NCBI GenBank assembly: GCA_003342895.1
Contig: PTFA01000010.1
Location: 10,303,984 to 10,367,983, forward strand
Source: Casuarius casuarius
Taxonomy: Eukaryota > Chordata > Aves > Casuariiformes > Casuariidae
Length of the DNA stretch: 64,000 nucleotides
Direction: 5' to 3'
The translations under genes and the position numbers were made by a program. Below the pieces are notes generated by a model. It did not search any database. It worked only from the letters and a program-made list of their open reading frames with translations, and was not told the DNA's origin. Position 1 is the first letter of the stretch; each line of letters begins with the position of its first letter. Below, in pieces: positions 48,195 through 61,559 of this stretch.

Positions 48195-50009
48195 GAAACT
48201 ACTGGAGAACCACAAGCTTTCAGTCTATTTCACATCTCAGCGCAATAGGAATGGGTTCTATAAGTACATTGACAGCAATCGGAAGGTTAACAAATATGTG
48301 ATCCCATTGCTCAATGAGACAGGGTACCTAGGGACAAAGGACAAGAGTAAGACTGAGATACTCATTGTTTTTTGGGAGGGAGGGGGGTGGGGGAAGGGGG
48401 TTCTGCCTTGGTTGCTACTGGTAAAGCTTGACCTCAGGCCTCTCAGGACACTGAACCTAGTTTCAGAGTCTGTGGGAATGAAGCGTTACCCACAGTAGAG
48501 GAAGATGGAGTAAAGGAGCACTTAAACTAGACATACACAAGTCCATGGAACCAGCAGGATGCATCTGGTGGCATTGACAAAGGCATCCAATGTCACTACA
48601 AGGCCACTTTCTATCATCTTCAAAGGTCTTGGGGACCAGGGAGAGGTTCCTGATGACTGAAAGGCAAACATATCACCCATTTTCAAGAATCGGAATTCAG
48701 GTGACTGCCAGCCAGTCAGCCTCACCTCAGTCCCTGGGAAGGTTATGGGGCAAATCCTGCTTGAAGCCATTTCTAGCCACATGAAGGACAAAATGATTAG
48801 TAGCAGCCAAAGGCAAATCATGCCTGACCAACCTTACTGCCTTTTGTGATGAAAAGCCTGACTCCCTGGAAGTGGAGAGAACAGTGGATATCATTTACCT
48901 TGGTTTTATCAGCAGTACTGTCCTCCCTAATCCCCTTACAGACAAATTGGTGAGGTAAGGACTGGATGACAAGATGGGTCAAAAACTGGCTGGATCAGCA
49001 GGCTTAGGCAGTGGTCATCAGAAGTACAAAATTCAGCTGGCAGCCAGCTGCTAGTGGTGTTCCACACGTATCCATACTAGAGCCAATACTGTTTAGTGTC
49101 TTTATTCATAACCTATATGATGGGAGGGAGTGTCCCCTCAGGAAGGATGTGAACGATAACCATTTGGAGAAAGCAGCTGAGATGCTGAAAGGAAGAGCTG
49201 CTACTCAGAGATACCTTGACAGTCTGGAGAAATGAGCCAACAGGAATCTTATTAAGTTCAATGAAGGCAGTCCTGCATCTGGGATGGAATGAACCTATAC
49301 AGTAGTGTCGCTTGGGTGTAGACTGGATAGAAAGCAGCTTTGCAGAAAAGGACCTGGAGTTCTCGTGGACATAAATTAAACACTACACAGCAGTGTGCCC
49401 TTGCAGCAAAGAAGGCCAACCACATCCCAGGATGTATTAGCAAGAGAGTAGTGAGGAGGGTGAGAGGAGTAGTTTTCCCCCTCCCTTTGACAATTGTGAA
49501 ACTACAACCAGAGTATTGCATCCAGTTTGGGGTTCCCCAGTACAAGAAACACATTGACACACTGGATTGAGTTCAAAGAATGGCCACTAAGATGGTGAGA
49601 GGACGGGAGCACATAACATACAAGGAGAGGCTGAGGGAGCTGGGTTTGTTCAACCTGGAGAGGAGAAGACTCAAGGGAGATCGTACTGCTGACTTCAACT
49701 AATGGAAGAGTACAAAAAGGAAGAAGATAGCCTCTTCTTGGATGTGCACAGTGGAAGGACAAGAGGTAATGGATGTAAGTTGGAACATGGGAAATTCCAG
49801 ATTGATATAAGGAAAAAAAAATCACTATGAGGGCGGTGAGACAGTGGAACAGGTGCCCAGAGAGGCTGTGGAATCTCTTTCCTTGGAGATATTAGCTTTG
49901 ACTGGACAAGGCTACCTGATATAACTGGACTGCCTTTCAGCAAGAAGCTGCACTACATGACCTCTGGATGTCACTTCCAAACTACATGAGCCTGTGATTA
50001 TGTGATTTA
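48195..50009 (+). mobile_element. CR1 LINE, heavily degraded, pre-RT region to 3' end
   Basis: The longest CR1 remnant, about 1.8 kb. Landmarks in order: NRNGFYKYIDSNRKVNKYV and PLLNETGYLGTKDKSK (48240-48350), [16 protein letters not shown] (about 48705), AISSHMKD (about 48770), STKFSWQPAASGVPH (about 49020), FIHNLYDG (about 49105), LQPEYCIQFGVPQYKK (about 49500), a broken [13 protein letters not shown] segment (about 49650), and a 3' UTR ending GTGATTATGTGATT. Many stops and frameshifts break it. A G-rich block at 48374-48400 replaces the normal sequence after the TEIL segment. It is clearly older than the copies at 21.8 and 60.5 kb. Confidence 0.9.
48374..48400 (+). repeat. G-rich tract, candidate G-quadruplex
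   Basis: Five G runs of three or more bases separated by one or two nucleotides (GGGAGGGAGGGGGGTGGGGG then AAGGGGG), inside the degraded CR1. This fits the usual G3N1-7 pattern. Confidence 0.85.
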
Positions 50010-51761
50010 ACAATAAACAAATATCTACAGAAAAAGAAATGTGTCCATCTCCACAATAAAAGTCCATAGTTCATAGTCCCAGTTCATAAACAGCCACTGG
50101 TGCTTAAATGTGCAGTACAGAGAAAACAAAAACTGTCACCCTTTCCTCACTCTGTATATCACCACTTTCCTACAGTTTATTGAATCCTGAAAAGTATGTT
50201 ATACAGCAATGGAAGTAGAGGGTTACACTACAAATTTTTCTTATATGTGTGTTCCAATTTTAGGGTTTTTCAAGACTTGGAGGTTGGCAGAATCACAAGT
50301 TTAAGCATTAGGTGCAATAAAGCCATATAAGTAATCTGTGAAGCTGATCTGGGATAACTTTATTATGAAACTTCCTAGGGAAAAAGGAGTTCCAAGGGAA
50401 GAGTATATTTTCCAAGCTCCAACATCTCCTTACAGACCATGCCTACAGCACTGGTCCCTAATTATCTGACTGGAATATGATCAATCTGAGGCATTCAGTA
50501 AAGGTTGCTCAAAAGGAGAGGAAGTGTTTCAGGATCAGCAAGAATAAAGGAAAAAAACAATCTCTACTAATTCTGGTGTCAAACTATAGAGATGTAGTTT
50601 GGCACCTAACACCAAGTTAAACCAAGCATTTGAGCTCTGTAATGCATAAAGCAATGAATAGCACTCTTTCCTTGACATCTCTCCTATCAGAGCTGTCCTA
50701 TTCACTTATATCCAACAGTTTCCTAATGTCTGCCAAACCAAGACTCAGCTCCACAGACACATTCTTAAGTGAGGAGGAATAACAGCAGCACCACGCTTAA
50801 AAAAAAAAAAATCCTGAACAGACAAAAGCTGCCTGCAAATAAAACATGGACTTTCTTAAATCATCCTTCTGAGTTTAATGAGATATACATACAGATAACC
50901 TTGTATACCCTTGCTGGATCAGAGCTTGCTGTGAATGCATCAACACCCAATGGATTATTGTTGTAACAGGCAAATATTACACAGCCTTGTAGTCATGAGA
51001 AGCCTTATATAGTAACTTAGGTGCTATCCTAGGGATAGCCATGTGAGTAACTTTATTTGGCTTGTGGAATCCTGCTAACCTCTTGGGGATTACTCAAAGT
51101 GAGTAAAGCTATCCCAGCATGTCAGTGCCCAAGGAGTTGGGGCCTAACTTTCATGAAGCTTTTTCTGATGAGCAACGTTGAAAAGTGCTATTCCAGCACA
51201 AGGAATGTGTCCATAAAAGTATCAAAACAAAACCTTTCTTTGTAATGCTGATTCTTGTTTCTTTAAAAGAAAGACAGGGGAAAGAAAGGAGAGCACATCT
51301 TCTTACAACCCCTAGTCTCTCTCCCAAGACAGAATAGATTTTAATTTTTGCAGTCTAATAATCAGAACTATAAAAGTCTTTTTTCCTGTAGAAAATATTG
51401 AACATCTTTTTAATAACAGGTAATGAAGAGGCTGTGGTTAAATAATGCAGTTCTTTTCCCTCAGTTCTGATAATTTTTTTATAGTACTCATCTAAGATAC
51501 TAAAAGGAATAAATATTTTATTGCTTTCTATGAAAAATGTATAAAGTCGCTCCCATAGCTTTTCAGCAAGGTTCCTGCTAAGAAGAAAATTTCTTCCATT
51601 CCAGATTTTGCTCTTACCAGAGTCAACAAGTCGCTGAGGGAAAATTCCTAAATTATTTCTTAAAAAAATTAAGAGGAGCCTTAAATTTGTCATGGAAACG
51701 GCTTTTAACTTGTATCATGAAGAAATTGCTATGTTTCAATTACACAGCCCTGAAAAATACA

Positions 51762-51786
51762 CATTTCAATTTCAATTTCAATTTCT
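51762..51786 (+). repeat. (ATTTCA)n hexamer array
   Basis: Four tandem copies of ATTTCA, perfect apart from the final partial unit. Confidence 0.9.
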
Positions 51787-54700
51787 GTTTGTTCACATTC
51801 ATACATTGAATTTTTCTAAAACTCTGGATGCAGTAGACCCTGACTTTTAGGAGGCAGGATTTCTTTACAAAAATATAATCTCCTAAACTTTTTCTGTTAG
51901 ATCCCGTCTGTACGGTAGATCAGCCAAACCCTAAGAACTAAGTATCTGCAAACATGACTCCAATTAAGCCAGTGCCAATTAAGGAAACATAGTTTAACTG
52001 ACAGATCTGTGCAACCAAAACTATTCTGATATCTTGACATTGGATGAAAAATTAACAACCTCACTTGATTATACGAAAAGCTTAAGCAACCCTAAAGCAG
52101 CTAGATTCATTGCCAGACATCTAAAAATAATTCAAGTATTCCAGGCTTTTAAAAAAAACAAAATCCCTCTCTTTTCCAGTAGTTTCCCAGGAGTAGATTC
52201 TCTAGGATTTTTCCCAAGGGAACCGTTCCACATAACAGTGACCCTAATCCTGCAGTTTTTACTGAGTTGAGAAGCTCCCCTTTAGCATAAATGGCACCTA
52301 ATGTAAGGAATGTTTTGACTAAATGGTTGATAGATGCGGAATTCTGAATTTCAGATCTTTTGTAGACACAATGCTATTAACATTTAAGAATAAAAAAAAA
52401 CCCATAGATTAGCACAGGACAGAAATAGCATTAACTGTGTTTCATTTGGTTAAGCATTTTGAGCTGTCATCAGAGCTGAGTACTGGAATGGAGTCTTAAG
52501 GATCTAATCTATTTTTGTGAGCCCAAAGTGAACAATAATTCTGTGGACAAAGATGCTGAGATATTTGCAACACCTGATGCCCACACTGCAGGAACCCTTG
52601 TAGTCTAGTAAAATGCTCAGTGGAGGCTCTTCAAACCATGTAAAAGGGAGATTAAACAAGAAAAAGATCCCCAGGGCCTTCTGAGGAGGGCTCCTGCACA
52701 GAGTCTTTTTACAGCCAACGAGTGCTCTCTACCAGGCAGGAATATTCATATCCCAAATGAACATGGTACAGATCAGATTGCTCTCTACTCAGGAGGGGTC
52801 CCGTAGCAGATGTTTCTACAAGGTAATGCATTTACACGTTCTGAAACAGGACTGATTTCTCTCCAATCTCCTTGACATCTACTATGGGCAATACTGACCT
52901 GAGATTCATTCCTCTGCCTGTATTATTAGAAGAACATCAGTGCTATTGAAAACCCATTAAATAGATTTGCTTCCAGTGTTACTTCAATTATGTGTAAGCC
53001 TATCCAGCTTATACTAATAGATTTAGAGACATCAGCTGCCATTTCTTATAGTGTTATAAGGAGATATCTCTTCTGCTGTTTATTCCCGAGTAACAAAGAA
53101 ATTTGCAGATGGTACTAGCTGAGGGAGAGCACTGCAGCAACAGGCAATATCAAGCTGCACAAGACTGCTCCTGCCTCATGTCAGATGAACTCATCTGATC
53201 TTTTATATCCAGCCAAATCATAACTCCAAAAACACTGTGAGCCTGAGCTCCACTTTTTCTTAGTTCTCTGCTTCAGAAATACTGGGGGAAATTTCGCATT
53301 ATTGCATGTCAGTAAGGGGTTTGTGTCCTTTTTTCCTTCTTCCCTCATTTTCCCTGGCTGCTTCTAGGGAGAAAGAGAATTTCACAGGAGTTTTCTGTGC
53401 CTCCTGCTTCTCCCCCTTCCCAGTCCCTGGCTGCTGAAGTGGCTGCTGAAAGGGGCAGGTGGAGAGGTAGCAGTTATGCCACCAACCACTTGAAAAGTGC
53501 TTTTGAATTTCACTGTTCCTTTGAAGCTGGAACCTTCCAAGCAGGCAACCAAAGATCCCTCACTTCAGTCATCCTGCAGGAGGGTGGGAGGAAATAAAAA
53601 AGCTTTCTGCCTATAAAATTTCAGTCTTTGGCAAAATTCATCTGTCATAGTAAAACTGTTCTGATGGAAGATTCCCAATCAACCCTGGTTAAAATGTAAT
53701 TCCCAGTCCTCGAGGGTGTCTGATCACCATTTTTGATGCTCAGGAAGGCAAGCAAAGGGGGGTCCAGTAAAGAATCATTCAGGTTCTTTATAAGTGTTAT
53801 TGATTATCCTTGGGTAAACAGGCAGAAATTCAAGTGTAGCCATCAGTATTGTTGTGAGTCATTATTAGGATAACTGAAATCAGAGAGGCCCGCAGAGCAC
53901 TGGGAAGACTTTGTTCAGCTACTGTCAGGATGATAACCTATCTGTGTGCAGATTTTAATCCTGGATCAGAAGTAAGAAGGAATGGACTAGGCTCTTTTAT
54001 CAGACACAAATTTGAACAAAAAATATAACCTAGATGCACAGTTATTTAAAGCCCCTGCCTAGCAGGGCGTTTTCTCCAGAGCCCAGACACAGCAGCTGTT
54101 ATTTTCAAGGGTATTATGACAGTGAGCATTCATAGTAAGGTTACTGAAGACCTAAACACTTCCGAGGGTCAGAATTAGCGTGCTCCAAGATCATAATGAT
54201 GAGTGTATTGTACATAAAAAAAGAGGCACAGACTAATACTACAATTCAAATAAATGTGTGAGAAAGAAAAAGTAGGGATCATCATGAAGTGCATTTCTTC
54301 CTCTGCTGTTCCCAAATGATTACCATTAACTGCAAAAGCAGAACCATACCAGGGAATTCCTTAAGGGCTTCCAAGCCCTATGCATTGCCAAAACATCTCT
54401 TTGATTTTTCAGGAAGCATACAAATGTCTACTCAGGAAAAACAAAGGGACTTATTTTTTCCTTCTATACTTACTACAGAAACACAACACTCAGAGTCTCA
54501 AGTTCAAGTTCATATCCCAGACACAAAGAACTTTATTTTCCAAGAAGACTGAAGAACTTATGCAGGAGCTCATTAGTACATTTCCACAAGCAACTGCTGC
54601 CTTTGTTTACTTTGCTTTTTTGGTACACACTGGAAAAGAAGGTCTGATTTTCAAAACATGTTCTTACCACTTCTGAGGACCACACTCTTTAAGACATCTT

Positions 54701-57304
54701 ACTTTTGACATTCAAAATGGCTGAATCATTAATCACTTTTTGAAACCAAAATGCACAAATCATCCAAAACTGACTGACATTAAGGGGAACATTCTGCTGA
54801 GTACAAAGATTCTCTGATCAAGTTCTAAATGAGGTAAAACATTTTACCAATAAAGTGACAGGAGGTGAATATGTCAGGATTCATGTAAAATAAAAGGTGC
54901 GTTGACTTTGAATGCTTCAGATGAAAGGATCCTTTCATTTTGGCATAGCTCAGGTACAAATTAAGTGAGTAGGCTCTTTTTCAGAACATAACCATCTTCT
55001 CTTTCTATGTTATAAGTCAGCTCAAATTTAGCACTAAAAGTTTGCTAGAACTGTCTGCAAGTCCCTGTTTCTGAAGGGTCTTTTACGAAATAGTTATTCC
55101 ATGTTTCAGTAATGTCTTTCACCTAAACTTTTGGAATTACCTTTAGAAATGTTGTCGGATTCATCTCTACACTGTCCAGATAATCAGGTAGTTATTAAAG
55201 CCAAGTGACTATAGGATTTGTAAAAGTCTGTAGGTGTACGCATGCATGTTTGCATGCACATATTTGTTTGCAGGCCTGCATTTATTTGTAGGATTACTCA
55301 CTGGTCATAGAAATATGCATCCTTGTAAATTTATTTATGAAAATGTTTTTGAATCATTTAAGGAGTTTGTGCACAATGTACTTGAAAATGCATGTTAAAA
55401 AGTAATATATTTTCTATTCTTTCTTCATTAATTACTTTCCTGCTTTAGCAGCTTCAGATATTGTGGAGCAAAAATAATCCCACATGACCAAGACACAGCA
55501 AAAATAGTGAAGGGTGCATGTCTTACCTTTAAAGCAAGCAGCTCACAGATCTCTTGAACAATGTGAGTTCTCATCTGCTATTCAGTGCAAGATTTCAAAC
55601 ATTTATGTCAAAAGAAACCAGAACTGGATGACTTCAGAGTCTGAGGTATATTTTTTTCTATAATTTCCTCAAAAAGAACAGCTCAGTGAGGGGGCTACTC
55701 AGCATTATCTGTAAGTCAGCCCCATTGCTATATCTTCTCCAGATGAACTACCAAAAACACACGTTCCCTCAAAATCACACAGCTTTGGAACAGGCCAAAC
55801 TTAGTGAAGATCCCTATTTTATAGATGGGGAAAAGACTCAGCAAGCTGAGTTGCTTCCCAAGTACACACAGGAAATCAGCAGTAGAGCGAACACCAGAGC
55901 GGAGGTTACCTTTGCCTCAGTCCAGTGCTCTAAATAAACCTACACCCATGTGCAGCAGTGTGGCATCACTCTGTATCACATAGCAGACACCTGCTCAGCT
56001 GGCCATTCTCAAAAGCAATGTTGAACAGAGAGACCTCTAGCTGGAGAGAAGAAAAGGGATAGAGAGTTGTAGCTTCAAAATGGATTTGTTCCAGACAAGA
56101 ACCTATCCAAAAAAGCCTATCCCAGATCCCCCAAATACTGCCTTATTCTCCTCTTGGAGACCTTAACTTGCATGTGTCTTTCAGGCAGGGAGATTGGTAA
56201 AATACTATTAAAAAACCCTAAAACTATAGAGCTCTTTCCCATCCATTAACACAATCAGAGGAAAAGTCAAACAGTTAGACATTAGAAGCAAGATTCTGCT
56301 TTCAGAGAAAAAGGCAGTTTTTCACATCCAACAAAGGACAGCTGGACTCCATCCTTCTCATGCTTATACAAGCATCAGTCAGATGTAATTCACCTGAAGT
56401 GAACAGAGCAACATAAATGCTGAACTGAGTGAAAACAGGATAAGGCCCATAAGCTCTCTTTAAAGGACAAAAGGCAACAATATATTTTGAGAATCAGCTT
56501 CAATTTCACAGCAGTTGAATAGAAGGAAAGTGAAGCCTCCAAGTCTGCCATCCTTCTCAGAACTTCAGAGACAGAAAAGAGAGTGAGAGAATACCAAGTA
56601 TAGGTTTGTAATTTGATGTATGTTTATTTTTGTCCAGGGTTGAGGTCAATGCACAATAAGGAGGTTATCAGATGACTCATGTTAGCCTGAGCACTGCACT
56701 GGGATAAAGTTAATACTGTGCCAACTGGGAAGATATAAGGTTGTCAGATGGCCAAGATACAGCCTTATATAATTCATTTCTATTCCTGAAGTAATTTTCT
56801 TGACCAATTCTGAGAAGGGAAGGAACAATGTATTGTAAAGGTGGTGAGGGAAAAATAATGGGCTTTATACATAATCTGCTCAGCTGAAGTAACAGCAAAG
56901 CTCATGTAATTGCATTATTAATGTAAATAGCTTACACTGTTTAACACTTACCATGATGATATCACATACATAGCAATATCCAGATTATTTTTCTACTTGA
57001 CAAAATACAAATGTAGATTTCTAAGCAGCAGTCCTTTGCTGTTTTGCCTAATTAATAAAATGAGCAGTAGGAGTAGGATAAAAACTTAAGAACCTTAATT
57101 TGGGCCTCATTTAAGTCTAAAGCAAAAACTTTGTATCTTCTCCATAGGAACAGAATAGGATTCCTGTCTGTCATGAGGGAGGTACAAAAATAAAAAGACC
57201 CAAACAGGATGTTAAGGAAATCTGAACCTGATGCTGTGCTCATACATTGAGCACATCCTATACGAAATCCAGTCATAATGGTTTAGTCATGAGTAACCAT
57301 TCTT

Positions 57305-57362
57305 TTATATATATATATATATATGTATATGAATATATATATATTTGTATATATATATATAT
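57305..57362. repeat. (TA)n microsatellite, interrupted
   Basis: TA dinucleotides with short TG, GAA and TTG interruptions. It is strongly self-complementary. The open frame across it translates as Ile/Tyr repeats and is an artefact. Confidence 0.95.
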
Positions 57363-59170
57363 GAAAAGCATAAATAGCTATTTCAGGGAACCTTTAGAAA
57401 AATGGATTAATGTTCATCAGGAAGCAATATCTATACCTATCTTTTTATAACAGTTGACGAGACAGTGCATTGCCCTACTGCACTGTAGCCTAGGTCATAC
57501 TATGATACAGACTGGATTTTGCCAACAGGTATTATGCAAGATTCATGGAGCATGGGATTGAAGTCTGCAACATGGATTTCACTCTTTTGATGGGTCAGAA
57601 ACTCCCCAGCTGGGATTGGTCTTCAGTATTGGGACTGGTCTGATAGTTACAGGGAGAGATCCGTCACTGGTACAGAACAAGAGTCTGGGCTAGGTGGGTT
57701 TTGAATGATCTGAAAACAGGGAGACCCTTCAGCATCCTACCTGCAGTGAACATTGATAGCACACTATGTCCCTGCTGATTTAAAATGCATCTAAAACAAG
57801 ATTTCACCAAGTTCCTGAGGGGCCAGGATTAAATGGAAGAGAAATGCCACCTGGCAGCCTGCTTTGCACTCTGGGAGTGAAAGCATTTCTACACCCTAGT
57901 TACTGCCTCCATTAGCCATTGTGGAAGAAGATGCATCTTACCCACCTCTTGCCTGAGAAATCCCAATTCCCCACCCTTTTTGATCTTATCAAGATAGATT
58001 TATCCCTTCCATCACAATGATGCTGGCCACAACATGGACAATATAATACTGAGAACTCTTTCAGAGCTAGAAAGGAAAATATGGCTATGGACATCATCCA
58101 GTGTCTGGGCAGTATACTGCTCAGTATCTGAGAGGGCAGACAGTATTTCTGAGCTGCCTTCTCCAAAATTCTCTGACTACACCTACGGAGAGGTTCTGTG
58201 TATTTGGAGACACTTCCTGCTTTAGCACTATGCTTCAGCCTACCATGTAAATGATCTTTGTGTTTAGTATGTCACCTTTCAAGCTTACACAGGTGAGTGC
58301 AGAATGCTGCAAGTAACAGCATCAGCACAGAAAGATGTTGCACCCAACCAATTCTCATGAGATTTACTGTGCTCATGGGGAATGCACCAAAATGCAGCTG
58401 GAGGAAGCGCCTCCTTTCATTACTTTCCATGGCTGTTTCTTATAATCAACCTTTAGGTCTACTTCTGACTAGCAGCTTCACAATTCTTCACTTCTGTCCC
58501 AACAAGAGCCCCTTGAGACTTCTATCATGCTGGATGTTATCCCAGTCGTTTGATTTTATCTAGTTGTATCTCCTGACCATGTGCAGTGTGAATGGTATCT
58601 CAAGGTCTGTCACAGGTATGATGGGCAAAAGCTGCAAGTAAGCTTAATCCATGCAGAGCTGAGAGCTCTTTGGCAGAAGCATTAAATATGAGTGAATGCT
58701 CAGGGTGTCCTCTATTTCAAAAACAATGCAGCTGCTGCTTCTCTTTGTTGATAATGCAGACACTATATATGCCTTTCTTTTGGGTTACATGATTTGAGGT
58801 TCCTTTCCATAAACACAAAGGAACACAGAGGAACAATGACAGATTGGGAATCCCTAAACACTCTTGCAACCTGAGCAGAGCGTGTTGACCCGGCTCCTCC
58901 CAGGGCTATCACAGGAGAGCGATCAGCCCCACTATTGGGGTGTGAGACCCATCAACATGAGTCAACTGGAGAAACTCTCTGCAACAACTTACTGACTGAG
59001 AGAGTTACTGTCTACAGGGCTATGGGGCTCCCTATGGGATGCCAGGAAGAGCATTTTGGGATGGTACAAGACTTATTCTGAGTAATTTAAGGGAAGATCC
59101 AAATGTGGAAAAAGGGAGGGATCAAGGTGGTTTGGAGAAGAACATGAAAGAGAAAACAGATGGAAAAGGG

Positions 59171-59177
59171 TATAAAA
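59171..59177 (+). promoter_or_regulatory. TATA box of the LTR-like element
   Basis: TATAAAA in a GGG/GGGGCC context, about 290 bp into the LTR-like block and about 80 bp before the decayed poly(A)-signal position. The spacing suits an LTR promoter. Present-day activity is unknown. Confidence 0.5.
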
Positions 59178-59559
59178 GGGGCCAATAGCATGTAAATAGG
59201 TTGCTGGTGAGTACATTTGTCTGGCCATGCTTTGTGCCTGATCACCACAGTCTGTCCTGTCTTCTCTTTAAAATCCATTTCTAACTATTTTCCTGGGTGA
59301 GGCGACTGTCTATTCTGTGTGCCTGTCTGTGTATGGAGGTTTAAGTGCCAGCCCCTGAAAAGGGGACCATAAGTCACAGGGGTCCATTAGCCTGAGATGC
59401 CAGCAACTAGGGAGACTGGAATGGGTGCCTACTGTGAGGGTCAGTATGTTAGTGTATAACAGCTAGCGAACATCAAGACAGACTAGCCAGAGAGTAGCAT
59501 AACAGGCTTGGGAGCCAAGTACTGGAGCAGCCATAAGTCTGGGTAAGACTGTGGGGAGA

Positions 59560-59915
59560 ATAGCAGGGTCTGAAAGTCAGCTACTGGAGGAACCAGGAGT
59601 CCAAGCCAGCTATTGGAGAGACCGGGAGATCTGAGGGTCAGCTACTGGGAAGGTCATAAATCTGGAACCACTACTAGAGAACCCCATTTGCATGTATCTC
59701 TATGCCTGAGGCAACTGGAAGACCAGTGGTGAGGCACTGGGTAGACTGAGTGTCTACAATCAGGGATCTGTAGTGCGTGTGTGTGTGTAGGTCTCAGTAC
59801 CAACAACCAGAGTGGGGCTGTGGGCCTCGGTGGTTCACATGGCCAGGTGCCGGCAGCCAGGAAGACCTGGGGATCCAGGGGCCAGCTACTGGATATACTG
59901 GGTGTCTAAGACTGG
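59560..59915 (+). repeat. Degenerate ~34-bp minisatellite
   Basis: Repeated phrases of the form (A/G)(A/G)GCCAGCTACTGGAGxGACC(A/G)GGAGTCT. Clear units start near 59575, 59605 and 59637, with weaker ones near 59510 and around 59880-59915. Unit length varies by several bases. It lies just after the LTR-like promoter region. Confidence 0.75.
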
Positions 59916-60507
59916 CTACTAGGGGGAACCATATTGTATGTATGTACTTATATTCATATATATTTTCCACTAGCAGTCTTTCAGCCTAATCAGCCAGAGA
60001 AAGGAAAAGGACGAGACTGTTTGTGCTATTTGCATTTGCACAAGTGCTATGTTTTCTCTCTGTGTAGATCTGTGTGGCTGGCCATGTATATATGTATACA
60101 GTATATGTTTTATATGTATGTGCGCTTGTGAACCTATTGGTAATACATGCTCAGCCTCACTACTGGCTGGACCTGAGGACATGAAGCTGGTCAGATCTGG
60201 CAACTCATAGCACCTTTAAGTAGACTACCCCACCTTAAAGTGCTCTCAAAATTCTACAGTAAAGGAGTTTAGGTACCCAACTCCCATGGGAAAATTCCCA
60301 GTGGAAATTAGCTGCTAAATCTCTCTGTAGATAGGGTTCACTGACATGGAAGAATTCACTAATGGAGTGAACCTGCAACAGAGACAGACTGTACCCAGGT
60401 CACCTAAGTCACAGCCCTAAGGTCAAGACAATTTTCTCTTGTGAGCTCAAATTTACCACTGCATAAGCTTTACCTCACACTGGATACTTAAAATTTCTCA
60501 GCTAAGG

Positions 60508-61063
60508 CTGGAGGTAGTCCTTCCCTTCTACTCAGCCCTGGTGAGACTGCATCTGGAGTACTGTGTCCAGTTCTGGGCTCCCCAATACAAGAGAGATGTG
60601 GAGCTACTGGAGCCAGTCCAGCAGAGGGCTGCAAAGATGATTACGGGACTGGAGCATCTCTCATATGAGGAAAGGCTGAGAGAGGTGGGACTCTTCAGCC
60701 TGGAGAAGAGGAGACTCTGGGGGCGAGGGGATCTTATCAAAGTGTATAAGTATCTGAAGGCAGGGTGTAAAGAGGATGGGGCCAGACTCTTTTCAATGGT
60801 GTCCAGCAATAGGACAAGAAGCAACAGGCACAAACTGAAACACAGGCAGTTCCATATGAACATGAAGAAAAACTTCTTTACTATGAGGGTGACTGAGCAT
60901 GGGAACAGGTTGCCTAGAGAGGTTGTGGAGCCCTGGAGATATTCAACAGTTGTCTGGACAGGGTCCTGGGCAGTGTACTGTAGGTGACCCTGCTTGAGCA
61001 GGGAGCTTGGACTAGATGATCTCCAGAGGTCCCTTCCAACCTCAGTTGTCCTGTGATTCTGTG
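60508..61063 (+). mobile_element. CR1 LINE 3' end, relatively young
   Basis: A 5'-truncated copy starting at the [25 protein letters not shown] segment. The frame reads [20 protein letters not shown], then [20 protein letters not shown], then [20 protein letters not shown] (60550-60810) and continues to about 60930. A ~7-nt deletion relative to the 21.8-kb copy then shifts it. The 3' UTR ends CCTGTGATTCTGTGA. Roughly nine of ten bases match 22735-23288, so both belong to the same subfamily. Confidence 0.96.
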
Positions 61064-61065
61064 AC

Positions 61066-61559
61066 CAGTCTTCAGCTCCAAGTTAGGCTGCCAATGTTCT
61101 CCTACCTCACACTGCTGTACTTAATACACAATACCAAACAGTCTGTAATAGCAGTGGAACTGCACTAGGGATAGTAAGAATCTGAAATCTTAAAATACAT
61201 ACAGCATTTGAATCATTTGCACTGCATTCATCTGAAGGTCTCAGACAAGGTTGGCCATATTTTTCTAGGCACAAATGCAGACCTCACCTTGGGATGGGTG
61301 TTACCTAAGGATGGATATTGGGAGCTTAATTCTAGACTGATTCACTTCATGCAAGATGACGTTACTCTTTGGCCCTTTTTTTGATGAGTAAGTATTATTG
61401 CATACTGGAATATAATTAGCAGAATATTGGAATATTGCAAAACTGGAATATAATTAGCTTTAGTCCAGATGCAAGGAATGAAATGAAGTCCTCATCCAGA
61501 AAATTGCTCTTCTTTGCTCTGTCTATCCTCATCTTCATAATGCCTAATCCCTCCAGCCC
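61066..61559. other. Spacer between two CR1 copies
   Basis: No gene. It contains an exact 17-bp direct repeat (ACTGGAATATAATTAGC at 61404-61420 and 61442-61458). The short frame at 61435-61671 runs into CR1 sequence and is not an independent gene. Confidence 0.5.
61404..61458 (+). repeat. Tandem duplication, 38-bp period
   Basis: Two exact copies of ACTGGAATATAATTAGC, 38 bp apart, each preceded by TTGCA and separated by GGAATATT-rich sequence. Confidence 0.85.

Larger units (their letters stand above)
50010..58880. other. Gene-free AT-rich stretch
   Basis: No exon, RNA gene or recognisable transposon. Simple features: A12 run at 50800-50811, a CAATTT hexamer array (51762-51786) and a TA-rich array (57305-57362), the last two listed separately. 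Open frames such as 51355-51693 (minus, 112 codons) and 54289-54676 have no family signature. An old GGGCC-ended repeat may be present near 56385-56450 but is too diverged to call. Confidence 0.5.
58882..60215 (+). mobile_element. Endogenous-retrovirus-type LTR and adjoining sequence, noncoding
   Basis: The block begins near TGTTGACCCGGCTCC. It carries a TATA box (59171-59177), then a segment reading CTTCTCTTTAAAATCC where an LTR poly(A) signal would be expected (apparently decayed), then TTTTCCTGGGTGAGGCGACT. This order is the U3-R-U5 layout of an avian ERV LTR, and the sequence resembles an LTR family I remember from bird genomes but cannot name. Downstream (59330-59930) is a minisatellite, then 59960-60215 (CTTTCAGCCTAATCAGCC to CTGGCAACTCATAGCA), which also looks repeat-derived. 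No gag, pol or env coding region was seen. Boundaries and the absence of a clear target-site duplication make this a partial or solo element. Confidence 0.6.

Noticed and set aside
51355..51693. A 112-codon minus-strand open frame with a plausible amino-acid mix.
   Set aside because: Rich in Lys/Ile/Phe as expected from AT-rich DNA. No recognisable family, splice context or neighbouring exons.
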